Origin: Gordionus sp. m RMFG-2023
Taxonomy: Eukaryota; Nematomorpha; Gordioida; Chordodea; Parachordodidae
Length of the DNA stretch: 64,000 nt
Direction: 5' to 3'
NCBI RefSeq assembly: GCF_954871325.1
Contig: NC_088779.1
Location: forward strand, 12,588,846-12,652,845
Positions within the stretch are counted from its first letter, which is position 1, and each line of letters begins with the position of its first letter. Shown here one piece after another: positions 36,127 through 48,091 of this stretch. The notes under the pieces were generated by a model. It saw only the letters and a program-made list of their open reading frames with translations, ran no database searches and had not been told where the DNA came from. A program made the position numbers and the translations under genes.

Positions 36127-39100
36127 GTTTTTATTTATCAAAATTTGAAATAATTACCTCTTGATCAAATTTGAAGTAGTTGCCTCATGATAATAATTTG
36201 ATTTAAATTTGGATGCCTTAATGCTCAAAAATCGTCAAAACTAAATTAATCAACTGCGATAGTCGAGATAAAATTTATTAATAATCCTGATCAATTATAT
36301 TTAAATTACTCTCACATATTTTTTAATTATTATGTTTATGTATTTGTATTACTTCGTTTATATAAAATCCTATAATTGTATGTGTAATTGGAGACTAAAA
36401 CGATGGCATATAGTAATCACTATTTAATAAATTGATACAGAAAGATTAAATTTATAAATGTGAATTCAATTATATACAAGAGCTTTGGATTTCAGTTTGG
36501 CATAAATGAAATGGCGTGACTGGCCAAGATTTTGCTTTGTAAAAAAAAGAGGAGATTAAGAATTTGGTTTAATCTAATTAATTTTTTAATAGTGACCATT
36601 AACTAGTAAAGTCGGCAAAATTTGTGATTTATTTTAATAAATCGCTATTTTATATTTAAATCGCGATTTAAACTAAATACTAATATTTTAATTTGAAAAG
36701 TTACAGATTTAGATTGAAAAATATCATATATCATAATATTCCTTAGTATAATATTTCTTTTTATAATTTGATATTTTAAAAGCCGACTGTCAATAAAAAT
36801 TCGATGGTATTTGCCAACTGTTAAAAAAAATTTAACTAGTCGATATCAGTGAGTCAGAAAGAAAGTCATTCATTTTCTAAAACGAATTCTATTATGAATA
36901 TCCTCAAACCAAATTTGAAATTTTATTTTTTTGACTAATAAAATAATGATAGTTTTATTATTTTTAATTTTAGCTACTGTTATTTCCCGATTAAATGTCT
37001 TAATGCATTAGCCAAATTTAAAATATTCGTTAAAACTCTTAATAATTTAAAATAATATTGATTATTGTTTTTCTGCAATCGTTTAGTATGTCCCAAAAAT
37101 AAATATTTTTAAAACTCTTCCTTTCCTCCCTTTTTCTGATAGATGCTATTTTAAAATTATATTATGATAAATATTGGTTAATAATACCTTTTCAGAGGAT
37201 AAATCTATTGTTATTAACAAAATATTACACAAATCAAATAAGCATCTAATCATTTTTAAAATGCATGGTTATTTGACAAGATTTTAAAATCAACATTATG
37301 ATACTTTCATCGACACATTTATCCTATTTTCTAACCCAAAATATGTTTCATATTTAACAAACAATGAAAGCGAAGTGGCGGAACTTGGCTAATTTTATAT
37401 CTTCAACCCCCTTATTTATCAATCATGGTAGAATTCTAAGCTACATCTGACTTGTTTAATAATATTATGTTTTCAAATAAAATAAAAATGAATGATGGTT
37501 AACAGGTTCAGATATTTTACTGAACCAGAACTTTTTTAGAAAGGGAATTCACAACCCTGAATTTAACAAACTAATTATTTTTATTAATAAACCAAGTTAT
37601 ATTCTAGATACCTGCAATAACCCGCATTTTTTGAAAAACATAATCCGCTCGTCCGATAACAAATTTAGTTCAAGCTGGCTAAACCGACTAGGCTTAACTA
37701 TTTTACAACACTAGAAGATTAAAAATATAAATAAAATAATGCTCTAATGAACATATAATTTTCGAGATAAAATAGTTTTTTCAAATTTCCAAAAAAATGT
37801 TTTATTTTTATAACCTTATAAGAATAGTCACATCCTATTTATTATCATGAAAGATAAAAGTGTTAGATAAAATATCAATTTGAATGCATAATTCTATCAT
37901 CAAAAAAGGTATAATTTGTTTACTGTTAAAACTCAAAACTTTCGATATGAAGTCAAGAAGGTAATTTGATGGTTTATATATATAAAAAAAGAGAAAGGAC
38001 CATAAAAGAAATAATCCTATAATTCGTGGAAGTCTACATTAACCCAAATATCATAGTAATGGATGTTTCTATATTTCCATTATCCGTATTAGGTAATCCG
38101 CTTTAATACTAAGATATATTGCAAATAAAATTTTTTTACACTAGTTAAAAAATGGGTTGATATATAAATGCTGTAAACATAAGTTGGCAAAAAATAACAT
38201 TTCCAAGATTTTGTATAAATTTAATTGAAGAAATTATAATAATCGTGGGAACCTCCAGCATGAGCGGAAGGATTGATGAGTTGAATTAAAATTAAGAATT
38301 CGATATGTAATGAATATCGGTTCAGATAAATAAAAATATTAAGTTTGTAAAAAAAAATTATATTTTCTTTCAGTTTGAACATTAAAAAGTGGTACTAACT
38401 ATTTGTACCTATAAAAACAGATTTTTTTATAAAGGTTCTTTAAATCATTATCGTGCATAAAATTATACCTAAATTATTAATTAATATAATAACCAGAGTA
38501 TTAAATATATATTTTCCTCAAATTCAAACTGGTTCTCAAACTTTTTTAGATTCAAGTTTGGGTGATAAATTATTTAACTGTTCAGATTCTGTGATTAATA
38601 AATGTCTATTCCGGTTAAATGGTTCAGTTAGTATCTGCTCTGAATAAGGGCTGTGAACCCAAAATTTTACTGAATCCTGAACTACGAACTTTTTTTTTAC
38701 AGGGTTCAGACTTTAAAAATTTTTTATTTTTAAAAAGTGGTTTCAATTTAAAAAATTAAATGTAATATGAACAATATCAAATTTAAAATATATTTTTAAA
38801 AAAACAAATAAGAATATATTTAATATAGAAAAACTTAAAAAATATTTTTAAAAAGATAAGTATAACAGGAAATTGGAGCGCATATTTCGAGAGAAATCTG
38901 CTAATAAAGGTAAAATCTTTTGTTGGAGTCCCCTGTGATCTGTCTTATTTCTTCTCCTATGAATGAAATTGAGAGCCTCACTTCCGAACATGCCTAAGGT
39001 ATTGGGTAACTATTAAACATTTATCTTAATCATTTTTATTTTAGCATATCTATTTTATATTAATTTAAAATTTTTCTGGACATCGAACCCTAAACTGAGC

Positions 39101-40109
39101 CCAAATTTGGTTCAGAGATCATTCACTTAACCAAACCCTTTTTTTTAAAGGAGGGTTCACCATGTTCTAAAACAGATCGACTCAATATCAAGTACCCATG
39201 CTAACTAACTATGACAGAATAAGTTATTACTTGGTAAATAATTTTTTATTTACATAGAATATGATTATCATATGTAGAGTCAAACAATATTTAACAATTT
39301 TAAGGTGGGTTTAAAGTGATATACAGGTTAAAGGTGGGTGATACATTGTTGAGTGGGGTAAGATAACATCCGCTAGAAGGATTAGATTGCTGCATTATTG
39401 GGACAAAAAAATTACCGCTGTCATCAACCTCAATATTTAATTTTGGTCACTAGTGTCATTAAATAAACTTCTGAATTTATCTCCTTCCTTTAACGAATTC
39501 CTTTCTTTTATTTTTCGTAAATATTAGTAATAAAAATCAAAAAGGCTTAACCACAAATACATAAGGGATAGTTTATTATTATCTTAGCATACATAATTAT
39601 ATCGTTTATATAATTTTTATTGCTTAGTGAAAAACAATAATGAATTTTGTTTATATAGTTTTTATATAATTGAAAATTTTCAAAAAAGAGAAGTTACAAA
39701 TAAAATATAAAAAATAATATATGCAAATCATAGAATCTTTTGGTATGATAAAATGAGAATTTCCAAAAACCTATTTTTTGGCTATTTATAAATTAAATAA
39801 AAAATATTGAATATAATTATAATCAAATTTAATCAGTATCTAGATTATGTTGATTAAAGGTAGATATATATTAAATTAATATTCGTATCCAAGTAAAGAT
39901 AAGATAATTTTTATTCTTTGTATGCATTTTATTTTATTCATTGATTGTACGATCGCGAATAAAATGAATTAACTCATGATAATATTTGAAAGCCGATTAT
40001 TATTATGGATGTGGCATATAATAATATGAATTAGAAGGCGTATCTAATGTTAATAAATAATTTCAATTAAAAAAAATTATTGGAGTGAAAAAAAGATAAA
40101 GCAAGTCAT
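36127..40109. other. AT-rich convergent intergenic DNA
   Basis: This lies between the 3' ends of GTF2H3 and Lasp. It holds only family E repeat pieces (37504-37562, 38525-38710, 39086-39165) and low-complexity AT. No gene is recognised. Confidence 0.5.
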
Positions 40110-43100
40110 CTATTCGGCAGCAGCTGCAGTTTCAGCCGGTGCACCTTCTTCTCCAGGGGCATGACGCGAAACTCCTCCAGCCCCGGTTCCTTTCTGCTTT
40201 TCAAAATCTTTATGGTAGTTTAGCTATTTTATTAAATATTTGTTTGTTTTTTAACATGATATATGTAAATCAAGTATTGAATATATAGATTTTTTAATAT
40301 ATGATCAATTATTCTTATTTTATGAATATTGGTTATCGGCAGATATCGTTAAATTCGCCTATTCGATATATAGTTTTTTTTAGTCACAAAATGTCCTTTT
40401 CAGAAGCGCAGTGACTTTTTCAAAATGTCGAAAACAGTATTTATATTTTAACTATATTAAAAAGGATTTTGGTCATATAGGCAAAATAAGAATGGACAAG
40501 TCTGTAATATTAGATATCTCTTAAGTATTATAAACCATTAGTCACACTCACAACACAAGTGTATAAGATTATATAAAATATAGCTAAATATTTCTAGTCT
40601 AATTATGGATATATATATATATATGTATTTTGTACTTACATTGCTTTGCATACGTGTATTGTGCATAGCTGTAACGTTGGCAGGTGTATCAATGACAACC
40701 GAAGCTTTATCTTTAGGATAGTGACTTTAATTTAGTTATATATAATACATATTGTCATTAATTATTAATTACGCATTGCAGTATGGCATTTTGGTGTATC
40801 CTTTGTAGTTCTTTAAGTTTAATGTACATCCACATTCGGTGCAACGAAAACAATTTTTATGGTATATCTAAAAAATATTAACTTATTAAAATATTAAATA
40901 CTATCAATAGTGTTGTTGTTTAAGTATATAGTTCCAATTTTTCTTAAAAAAACTAAACTAGTTACTTTTTATATTAAATATCTATAATATACATCCCTGA
41001 TATGGTAAGTAATGATAACCTTTCTAGGTTGTATATATGGATATGCCGTTAGTAATTGGAATTTAGGTTATAGTATATTTAGCATTAAAATAATCATTTA
41101 TTGCGCACATTTTTTAATTTTTAAGACTTGATTTTGTGGAATTATATTGCAAGCTTGTATAAGTAAATCTTAAAATGTTATTTAAGAAAACCGACAATTT
41201 TCGGGGTATATTTTTTTTAAATAATCCTGCCTAAACGTGATAAGAAGTATAGCAAAGTATTCGAATGGCTAATGGAGGTTTAAAACTAAAAGGTTCTCTG
41301 ATCTGGATTAGAAAAGAATAACTGTTTCCTCAATATTATAATGGGCAACTACGAAGGTTTATTCACAAAAGATAGATGAGGTAGGCTTAAAATGTCCTTG
41401 AGTTTCCTCATCAGTCTGACATAAAAAGTATGAAGAACTCTGTACCCATGAAAACAAGACTTATAAATACATGGAATTATGCGAAGAAACTGATAAGATT
41501 GCCTGGTATAAGAGTCGATATGTTTAATTTTGATAGCATAAAGATTTGGTAGATAGCGGGAGCGTTAAATAAGGATAGCCGCATGAGGACTTTAATAATT
41601 GTTTGTAGAACATGTGTGAAAGGAGTCGATAATAATGATATATAAATTGGTTAAATATCAACATGTAACTAATTTGGAGGTTATTTGAGTAGGTAAGGTG
41701 GGGGAGGGCACTATTAGGTGGAGGTTTCTCAGTACAAATAATTTTGAGTTTTCATTTTTTTAAAAATTCATAATTATAGTCTTTATTTTAAAAAATAAAT
41801 AACCTTTACTAATTTTTCTTTCAGATTTCTTGATTATAGTGATATTATTATATACATTTTTTGGGGAGAGAGTGGGGGTTTTTGTAAGAGAATTTTTTTA
41901 TACGAGAACAGGCAAATTTTTGAAGAGAAATTTCCACTCCCCTATTCGTCTACGTCTATGGTAAAATTCATGGGGGGGTTGTAGACTCTGAGGTGCTGCA
42001 GGGTCAGATATACATAGAAAAAGTTCCGAGAGATGAATTCTATTACTAATCAAACTCTCTGAATTAGGAAAGTTTTACGTGAAAATGGTAAGATAGTTTG
42101 CGGTATATCCTAAAGAGAAATAAAAAGCAAAAAATTAAGTTAAGTCTAAGGGCTTGAAGTCGCGTTGAGAAGAAATACAAAGAAACCTACTTACCTTATA
42201 GAATTAATTATGATATCTCTCGTCCAATAAATAAAAAAATTGGTTATAAAAATTCCTGATTTTAAGTTTATTACAAAAAAAAGGTTAGTCGGATAATTAA
42301 TCTTAATATAATTTTGTGATGCTCAAAATTAAAGTAATAATTATATAAATAAAGTTTCTATTTTATATTAAGATTTTTAATTTGTATTTAACAATAATAT
42401 GTTTAAATTTAAAATAACTCTTGTATTGCAACGTTTAAATATGATACTATAAATATGAGCCCGGGAGACAGAATATATAAATAATTTATAAGCTAATGTC
42501 ACCATGGTGTTAAAGGTTTTGGTTCTACTCGACATAATTTAAAATGTGTATTTAATTTTATATAGCATCGATTTAATTTATTTTAGGTGTAATCGATGTA
42601 AAGGAAAGGATAAGGTTTAATTATTTATAGTTATATTTAATATTAATAAGTATTCGTCGTTAAATAATTTTTTTTAGAGAATTCTCGGAGCAGAGGTAAA
42701 AAATTTAAGCCCGGCAATTAAATTTTTTTTATTTTATAGTCCGGCCTGGATATTAAATTTTAAGCCCGGCCCGAATTTTCCAATTCAAGAATTTTCCAAA
42801 TTAATTATTTTTGAATAAATTTTGTAAATAGTTAAATTAAGGAAAATTATTTATGAGCACTAATTTCCCTCCATTAACAACTGATTAATTGATGTTAAAT
42901 TAATTTTTTAAAAGTAAGCTTAGCTTTTGTAAAAATAATATCTTTATACTCAGCACGGGTTTGTAAATTTTTTTCACTTTTAAGGCCTGGTCCAAATTAT
43001 TTTGAATTTTACAATAATTGTCATATCATATAAATGTTTGTCAAAAAAAATATTTATCTTTTAAATAATCACTAGCATAAATAAATTTGAATAAGATAAT

Positions 43101-43192
43101 ACAATAATAAAATATAATTTTACCTTATCAAGAGCTCTAAGCTCTTCCATGGGATACACGACTTTTTCACACCTTGCGCAAATATTACTCAT
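40110..43192 (-). CDS. Lasp: Lasp-like LIM and nebulin-repeat protein, 4 exons
   Basis: Minus-strand exons 43124-43192, 40773-40867, 40640-40724 and 40110-40223 join in frame to 120 residues. LASP proteins bind actin and tune cytoskeleton and muscle filament length. A complete LIM domain is present: CARC at the N terminus, then [18 protein letters not shown] and [20 protein letters not shown], covering all zinc ligands. [20 protein letters not shown] then matches the LASP linker. One nebulin repeat follows ([16 protein letters not shown]) and a short Ala/Glu/Pro-rich tail ends at TAG. Human LASP1 (261 residues) has two nebulin repeats, a linker and an SH3 domain; the second repeat and SH3 are absent here. 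Introns are 2256, 48 and 415 bp, all GT-AG. The first holds a GC-rich repeat. Confidence 0.92.
41225..42200. other. Less AT-rich unidentified stretch in Lasp intron 1
   Basis: Base composition is visibly less AT-rich than around it, and short open runs occur (for instance [16 protein letters not shown] near 41234). Stops are frequent and no family is recognised. It may be an old inserted element. Confidence 0.25.
42670..43010. repeat. GC-rich dispersed repeat in Lasp intron 1
   Basis: GAGCAGAGGTAAAAAATTTA opens the region, followed by AAGCCCGGC, GTCCGGCCTGG and AAGCCCGGCCCG separated by T/A runs, as in the other copies. Confidence 0.55.
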
Positions 43193-44730
43193 CTCTAGAA
43201 TTAATTTGTGATTGATCTAATAAGAATGTTGAAGATTTCTCTGATTCAATCGATGATTCATATTTTTGTAAATAATATACGGTTATTATTTTCAAATTTT
43301 AAAAAAAAAATAAAAATATTACTTAAAATTTATAAATATATTTTTTAAGTTATTTTTACCTTCAAATCTGTTTACAATTTTGATTAACCAATTTGTCGTA
43401 AAGATCACGAAAATAAAATAAATAAAATATAACCAATGGGAAAAGAAAACAAAAAAAAATATATTTCGATTAAAATATTTAAAAAAAAGGAAATTTAAAA
43501 TTTGTTATATTCAAATATCATCAAAAACTAGAAATAAAAATATAGACCTCATAGTGTATAGTGTGTACTTACTATAGTAAAATGTTAAAAAACAACTCGA
43601 CAATATGTTGATTATCAAAAAAAACAGAGGATTTCACAGATGAGTCTGATTAAAATCTGTCTACAGCTTTATTTAAACGACATTTTTTTTAAAACGAGAA
43701 AAAATAAATACAGCTTATAAACTCAGTTAGAAATCACTCCAAATTTAAAACAGAAATATAGAAATTTTATTAAAAATACAAGTAAATTATAAATCTATCT
43801 AAAAATTTAATATTTGTTACCTTTCTCTCATCCTAAAAAAATAGGTTGAATTTTTTAAAAAAACCTCCGAAAACGAATCACATGTTATCTTAACAGTCGA
43901 CTAACAATTATTAAAATTAATTATTAAAACATTATTCGATAATTACTATAAATTCCTGCACAGACTTGTATTTTATTAAACTCAGTCAAGATTTAAAAAT
44001 TTTCGCTCGCTTGAGATATAACCTCGCCAAAATGTTTAAAATTATTTTCAAAAAAATATTTCCGTGTTCTTTATAAATCCAACTTTTTGCTCAGTTATAT
44101 TCTTTTTTTGGAATCGAATTTCGAATAGTCAGATCAGTATAACAAATTTATTTTTATATTTTAAACTTATTCATTGATTAATGACTATAGATCGCATCCT
44201 ATTCAATCAAGCAAGTTTTTAGTGATAACGAAAATAGACGTTATTAAATAAATTAATTTTTTTTTAGATTAAATTAAGGTTAGTTAGAACAAATAAATAT
44301 ATTTTTAATTACATAGCTAAGGAGCCTTAGTTCCTTAGTTAGTTATTCTTTATAAAGCTATGGACAGTTATATAGAGTGGCGTCGTAGCCTTTACAATCT
44401 CAATAACCTTTTTTAAGGTGTTTAAAAAAAATTAGGAGGGGAGGCTCTTCAAATTTTTCATGGGGTTTAAGCCCCTAAGCGCCCATCCCCATGTATACAA
44501 TAAAAGGGGCTAAACAAATTAAAATATTATTTTAATTTAATACATATTGAAATTAAATATGGACAAGCAAATAATTAAGATTAAACGTCATGTTTAAATA
44601 CAAAATGAAATTATGCTGGAAATTTAATTTAAAATAAAAAATGTGTTAAAATATTTATAAATTTTCTAAAGTAATAAAAAGTTTAATATAGAATTTTTAT
44701 TATCCAATAGTAATATTATTTTTCCAATTT
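43193..44730. other. AT-rich DNA upstream of Lasp
   Basis: Expected to contain the Lasp promoter, but no motif stands out. 44375-44520 resembles family D (GTGGCGTCGTAGCC, then a G-rich stretch and GGGGTTTAAGCCCCTAAG). Confidence 0.4.
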
Positions 44731-44739
44731 AAATAAAAA

Positions 44740-45210
44740 CTCCCAATCTTCGTAGAGAATTCAATGACCAAAAAGAATACGCAAATATTGGAACAAAGAA
44801 AAAATTGTTATCAATGCCTGAAAAACAACAAATGAAAATCAAAGACATCGAAGAATAAGTTAAAATGTCTACGGTATTGGTTCATAAATTTAGATGCGAC
44901 ACATTCCCAGAGATAAATGGAGATCCTCTAAAAGAACACAGTATTCAAATAAGAGGAAGTAAGAAAAAAGATATTTCCAAAATTGAAGATACATCATTAA
45001 CTTATTAACGGAAAATAACACTCTTACTATCAGGTGATAATATAAAATTTGCCCCGAAAACAACCATTAGTAAATAAAGGTTGGTCTAAAAAGAGCTGCT
45101 AAGGAGCTTAATAGAATAAATATTTCCGGGGAATCAGTCCCCGCCCTAATTCAAGAAATAAAATTGTTGGAATATTATTTAGCTCTTACATGGATTTATT
45201 CCTTATGATT
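44740..45210 (+). pseudogene. Unidentified decayed coding-like region
   Basis: A plus-strand frame from about 44753 reads LRREFNDQKEYANIGTKKKL, a Met/Lys/Glu-rich run, one stop, then STVLVHKFRCDTFPEING and a further ~30 residues to a stop at about 45006. A second run near 45085 reads GLKRAAKELNRINISGESVP followed by ALIQEIKLLEYYLALTWIYS. Long open runs with balanced composition are unusual for this AT-rich DNA. I do not recognise the family; an old transposon protein or a dead host gene would fit. Confidence 0.3.
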
Positions 45211-47873
45211 TTACTAACTTTTACAACAAAGCTATTGCATACAACTCATTAATTAGGTAATCCTCATAATTGATTTGTATTAATAATTTTAATTCTTGTA
45301 ATTAAAAAAGATTCCTTCCAACTAGATATAAAAATAGTACTATTTACTACGCATAAAAATAGTCCCATACTGATAGTTATTTATATTTGGTTTAAAGAAA
45401 AAGGATTTTGATTTGGCCAAGGCCTGATGTAGGCTAGTAAAGAAAGTATTTATATATTAGATATAAGCGAAAGCTTGATTTAACTAAGGGTTTGTTCCAA
45501 GAGAATGAAATGCTAATCGCAATTATTCGTTTAAAGAAAGGTGTCTTATTTCTGCTGCTTAAATTCAATTTAAACTAATGGTGATGGTTATTTTTTTTAG
45601 AAAATATATTGGCCTAATTATATCTAAAACGAATTACTCATTATTGGAATGTAAATAGATAAAAAAAATCGATCAAATTATTAGCAAATATTTGAAATTA
45701 TTAAGTATTTAAATGTTCATTGAGGAACTTTTTATTTTTTAAAAATTTCCTGTAAATTTTAATCATTTTTTTACTCTTGAAGATATTTTTTAGAGAAAAT
45801 CAATATTTAACAAATTCGAATCGAATAACAATTTAATTATTCTTAAGAATACGACAAGAAATTATTCAATTCAAAATATTTCGAATCGAATAAGTACAAT
45901 GCAATTTTTTTAATCGAATACAAATAATGTCATTATCAATTTGATTTGTTTTTATAGGCATAGCCTGTGAGTCTAATAAAAAAAAAGTAAGTAAAATTTT
46001 TAGTAAAAAAAAAAATTATTTTTTTATTTATTTATTTTCTAAAAGAACTGTTTTTCAAAGTTATTAATTACAAACATTTGGATTGTCTTTTATGGAATGT
46101 GTCCTCCGAATTGTTTTCAAATTTTTATATTATTTAATGAATGAAAGCTATAAAAAAAATCGATCATATGTTTTTTATAATAAATTCTTATAACATAAAC
46201 AATCTTAGAACTTTTTAATTAAATTGATAATGAATTATTTATTTCTTCTTTATAAAAAAAAAGAAAGAAATAACTTATTATATTTTGCCTTGAAATCCAA
46301 ATTCGTGTTAGTTTTGTAAAATATTTAAAAAACGTATTGCGTAGTTTTAAATTTAAACTATGAATTTAATTTTGTGATGACTGATAGTATTTAATTTCTC
46401 CTAGCCAAAATGTGGTTATAATTTATAATATATATATATGACATGCGATTTTAGGGATAATTTTATATACATGATTTTTTTTTTCACCTGATGGTTAAAT
46501 TTTTTGGCTAATAATTAATTCATATATTTAACTTTCAATGATGCTACTAATTAAAATATAAAATATAACAGAAAAAATAGTAAGGAAATATAGAAGAAAA
46601 AGACTGAACAATTTTTTTTTTATAATAATTTATTACAATTTTTCACACTCGAAAATTTATAAAAATGTAACATTTATACATACAAACAAAACAATCGCTA
46701 GTATTAAGGCATTTTGGCATAAAAATACGTTATAGTTTTATTTATAAAAATATGAACATCAGATATAAAATTTCTAAAACACTTGGTACTGTATTTTATT
46801 TTATCTGATTTTTAAAAAAAAAATCTCTATGAATATTATTTAAAGAAAAAAATTTGTTGATGTTTGCACACAATATTAATTCCAAACTTCAAGGGCATTT
46901 TATTCAGAAATTATATAATAAAAATATCATGTTAAAAAAAACAATTGAAAAAATCAAATTAATACAATATATACAGTATAATTAATAAAATTTACTATTT
47001 TAAACGCAAAAAATATTTCCCATTCAACGTGAAATGAAGGGACTAGTTTACTTAAATTTCACACTAATTTTTATTTTAATTAAATGATCTTTTATAAGAT
47101 AGCTAAATTTTTTAATTTGCTTGGTCCTAAATGGGCAAAAGTATATAATTATTTTTTGCTTTAAAATTTATATATTCGAAATTTTGACGAACCCTCTACT
47201 GATGCCATTGGACCATTGACGCCGTAACCTTTTTTAACTTAAGAGGGTTTGAGAATTTTCAAAATTAACAAAAAATGTTATTCTTTCTCAAAATGAACAA
47301 AAAAAGTAAATTTTTATCTAAAATAAGAAAAATTTTTTTATACAAAATGAGCAGAAAAAGGAGGTATTCAATATTTTTCAAGGGGCTTGAGTCCCCGTGC
47401 TCCCCTTAAAACGCTATTGATTATTATTCAGATACGAAGATTTTTAAAACGATAAAAAAAAGACGTAGTCTATGTTTCCAAACAGTCTTTGTTAAGAGGA
47501 ATTTATTTTTGTGCAAAATACTATAATTTCTATATAATATAGTAAAAACAACTATATTTTATTAACTGAAATTTACTAAACGATAAGTGTTATCCAATTT
47601 GATAATTGTTAGAATTAACAGCAGTAAATAATACTAATCTGATGGTGGTTTGCATATGCTTGACTATAGAAATGGTTTACTTTGATCCACTATTTTATTT
47701 CATAGATGGTAATATAGTATTTAATTCAATTGCAGTTATTGTTTTGCGCATATTTTTTATCAATAACAAAAAAATTTTCAACCAATTTATGATAATTTTA
47801 TAGTTCCCTTAAAGGCACAACACCGACATAAACTATTGTAAATATAATTTTTAACAGAACGAAAGGTCCGCAG
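45211..47873. other. AT-rich intergenic DNA
   Basis: No gene is seen. 47205-47420 resembles family D (GACGCCGTAACC, then CAAGGGGCTTGAGTCCCCG, a short hairpin). The short frame at 47606-47803 has no recognisable content. Confidence 0.4.
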
Positions 47874-48091
47874 TAGTGTTGTTAAACGGCTCGTTTTGAG
47901 CCGATTTTTAAAACGGCTAACTCACTATTTTATCCAGAATAATTTAACTCAAGCCTGAAGATTTTGTTTGTAGAAGGAACAAATTGGACATCTATAGCGA
48001 AATCTCAAGGCTTAGGCTATATTTTTCAGGCTAAAATATTGAGTTAGCCGTTTTTAAAAATCGGCTCAAAAGGAGCCGTTTAACAACATTA
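47874..48091. mobile_element. hAT-type MITE, family A copy 3
   Basis: A 218-bp element runs from TAGTGTTGTTAAACGGCTCG to GAGCCGTTTAACAACATTA. It is flanked by GTCCGCAG and GTCAGCAG, an 8-bp duplication with one mismatch. Confidence 0.88.
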
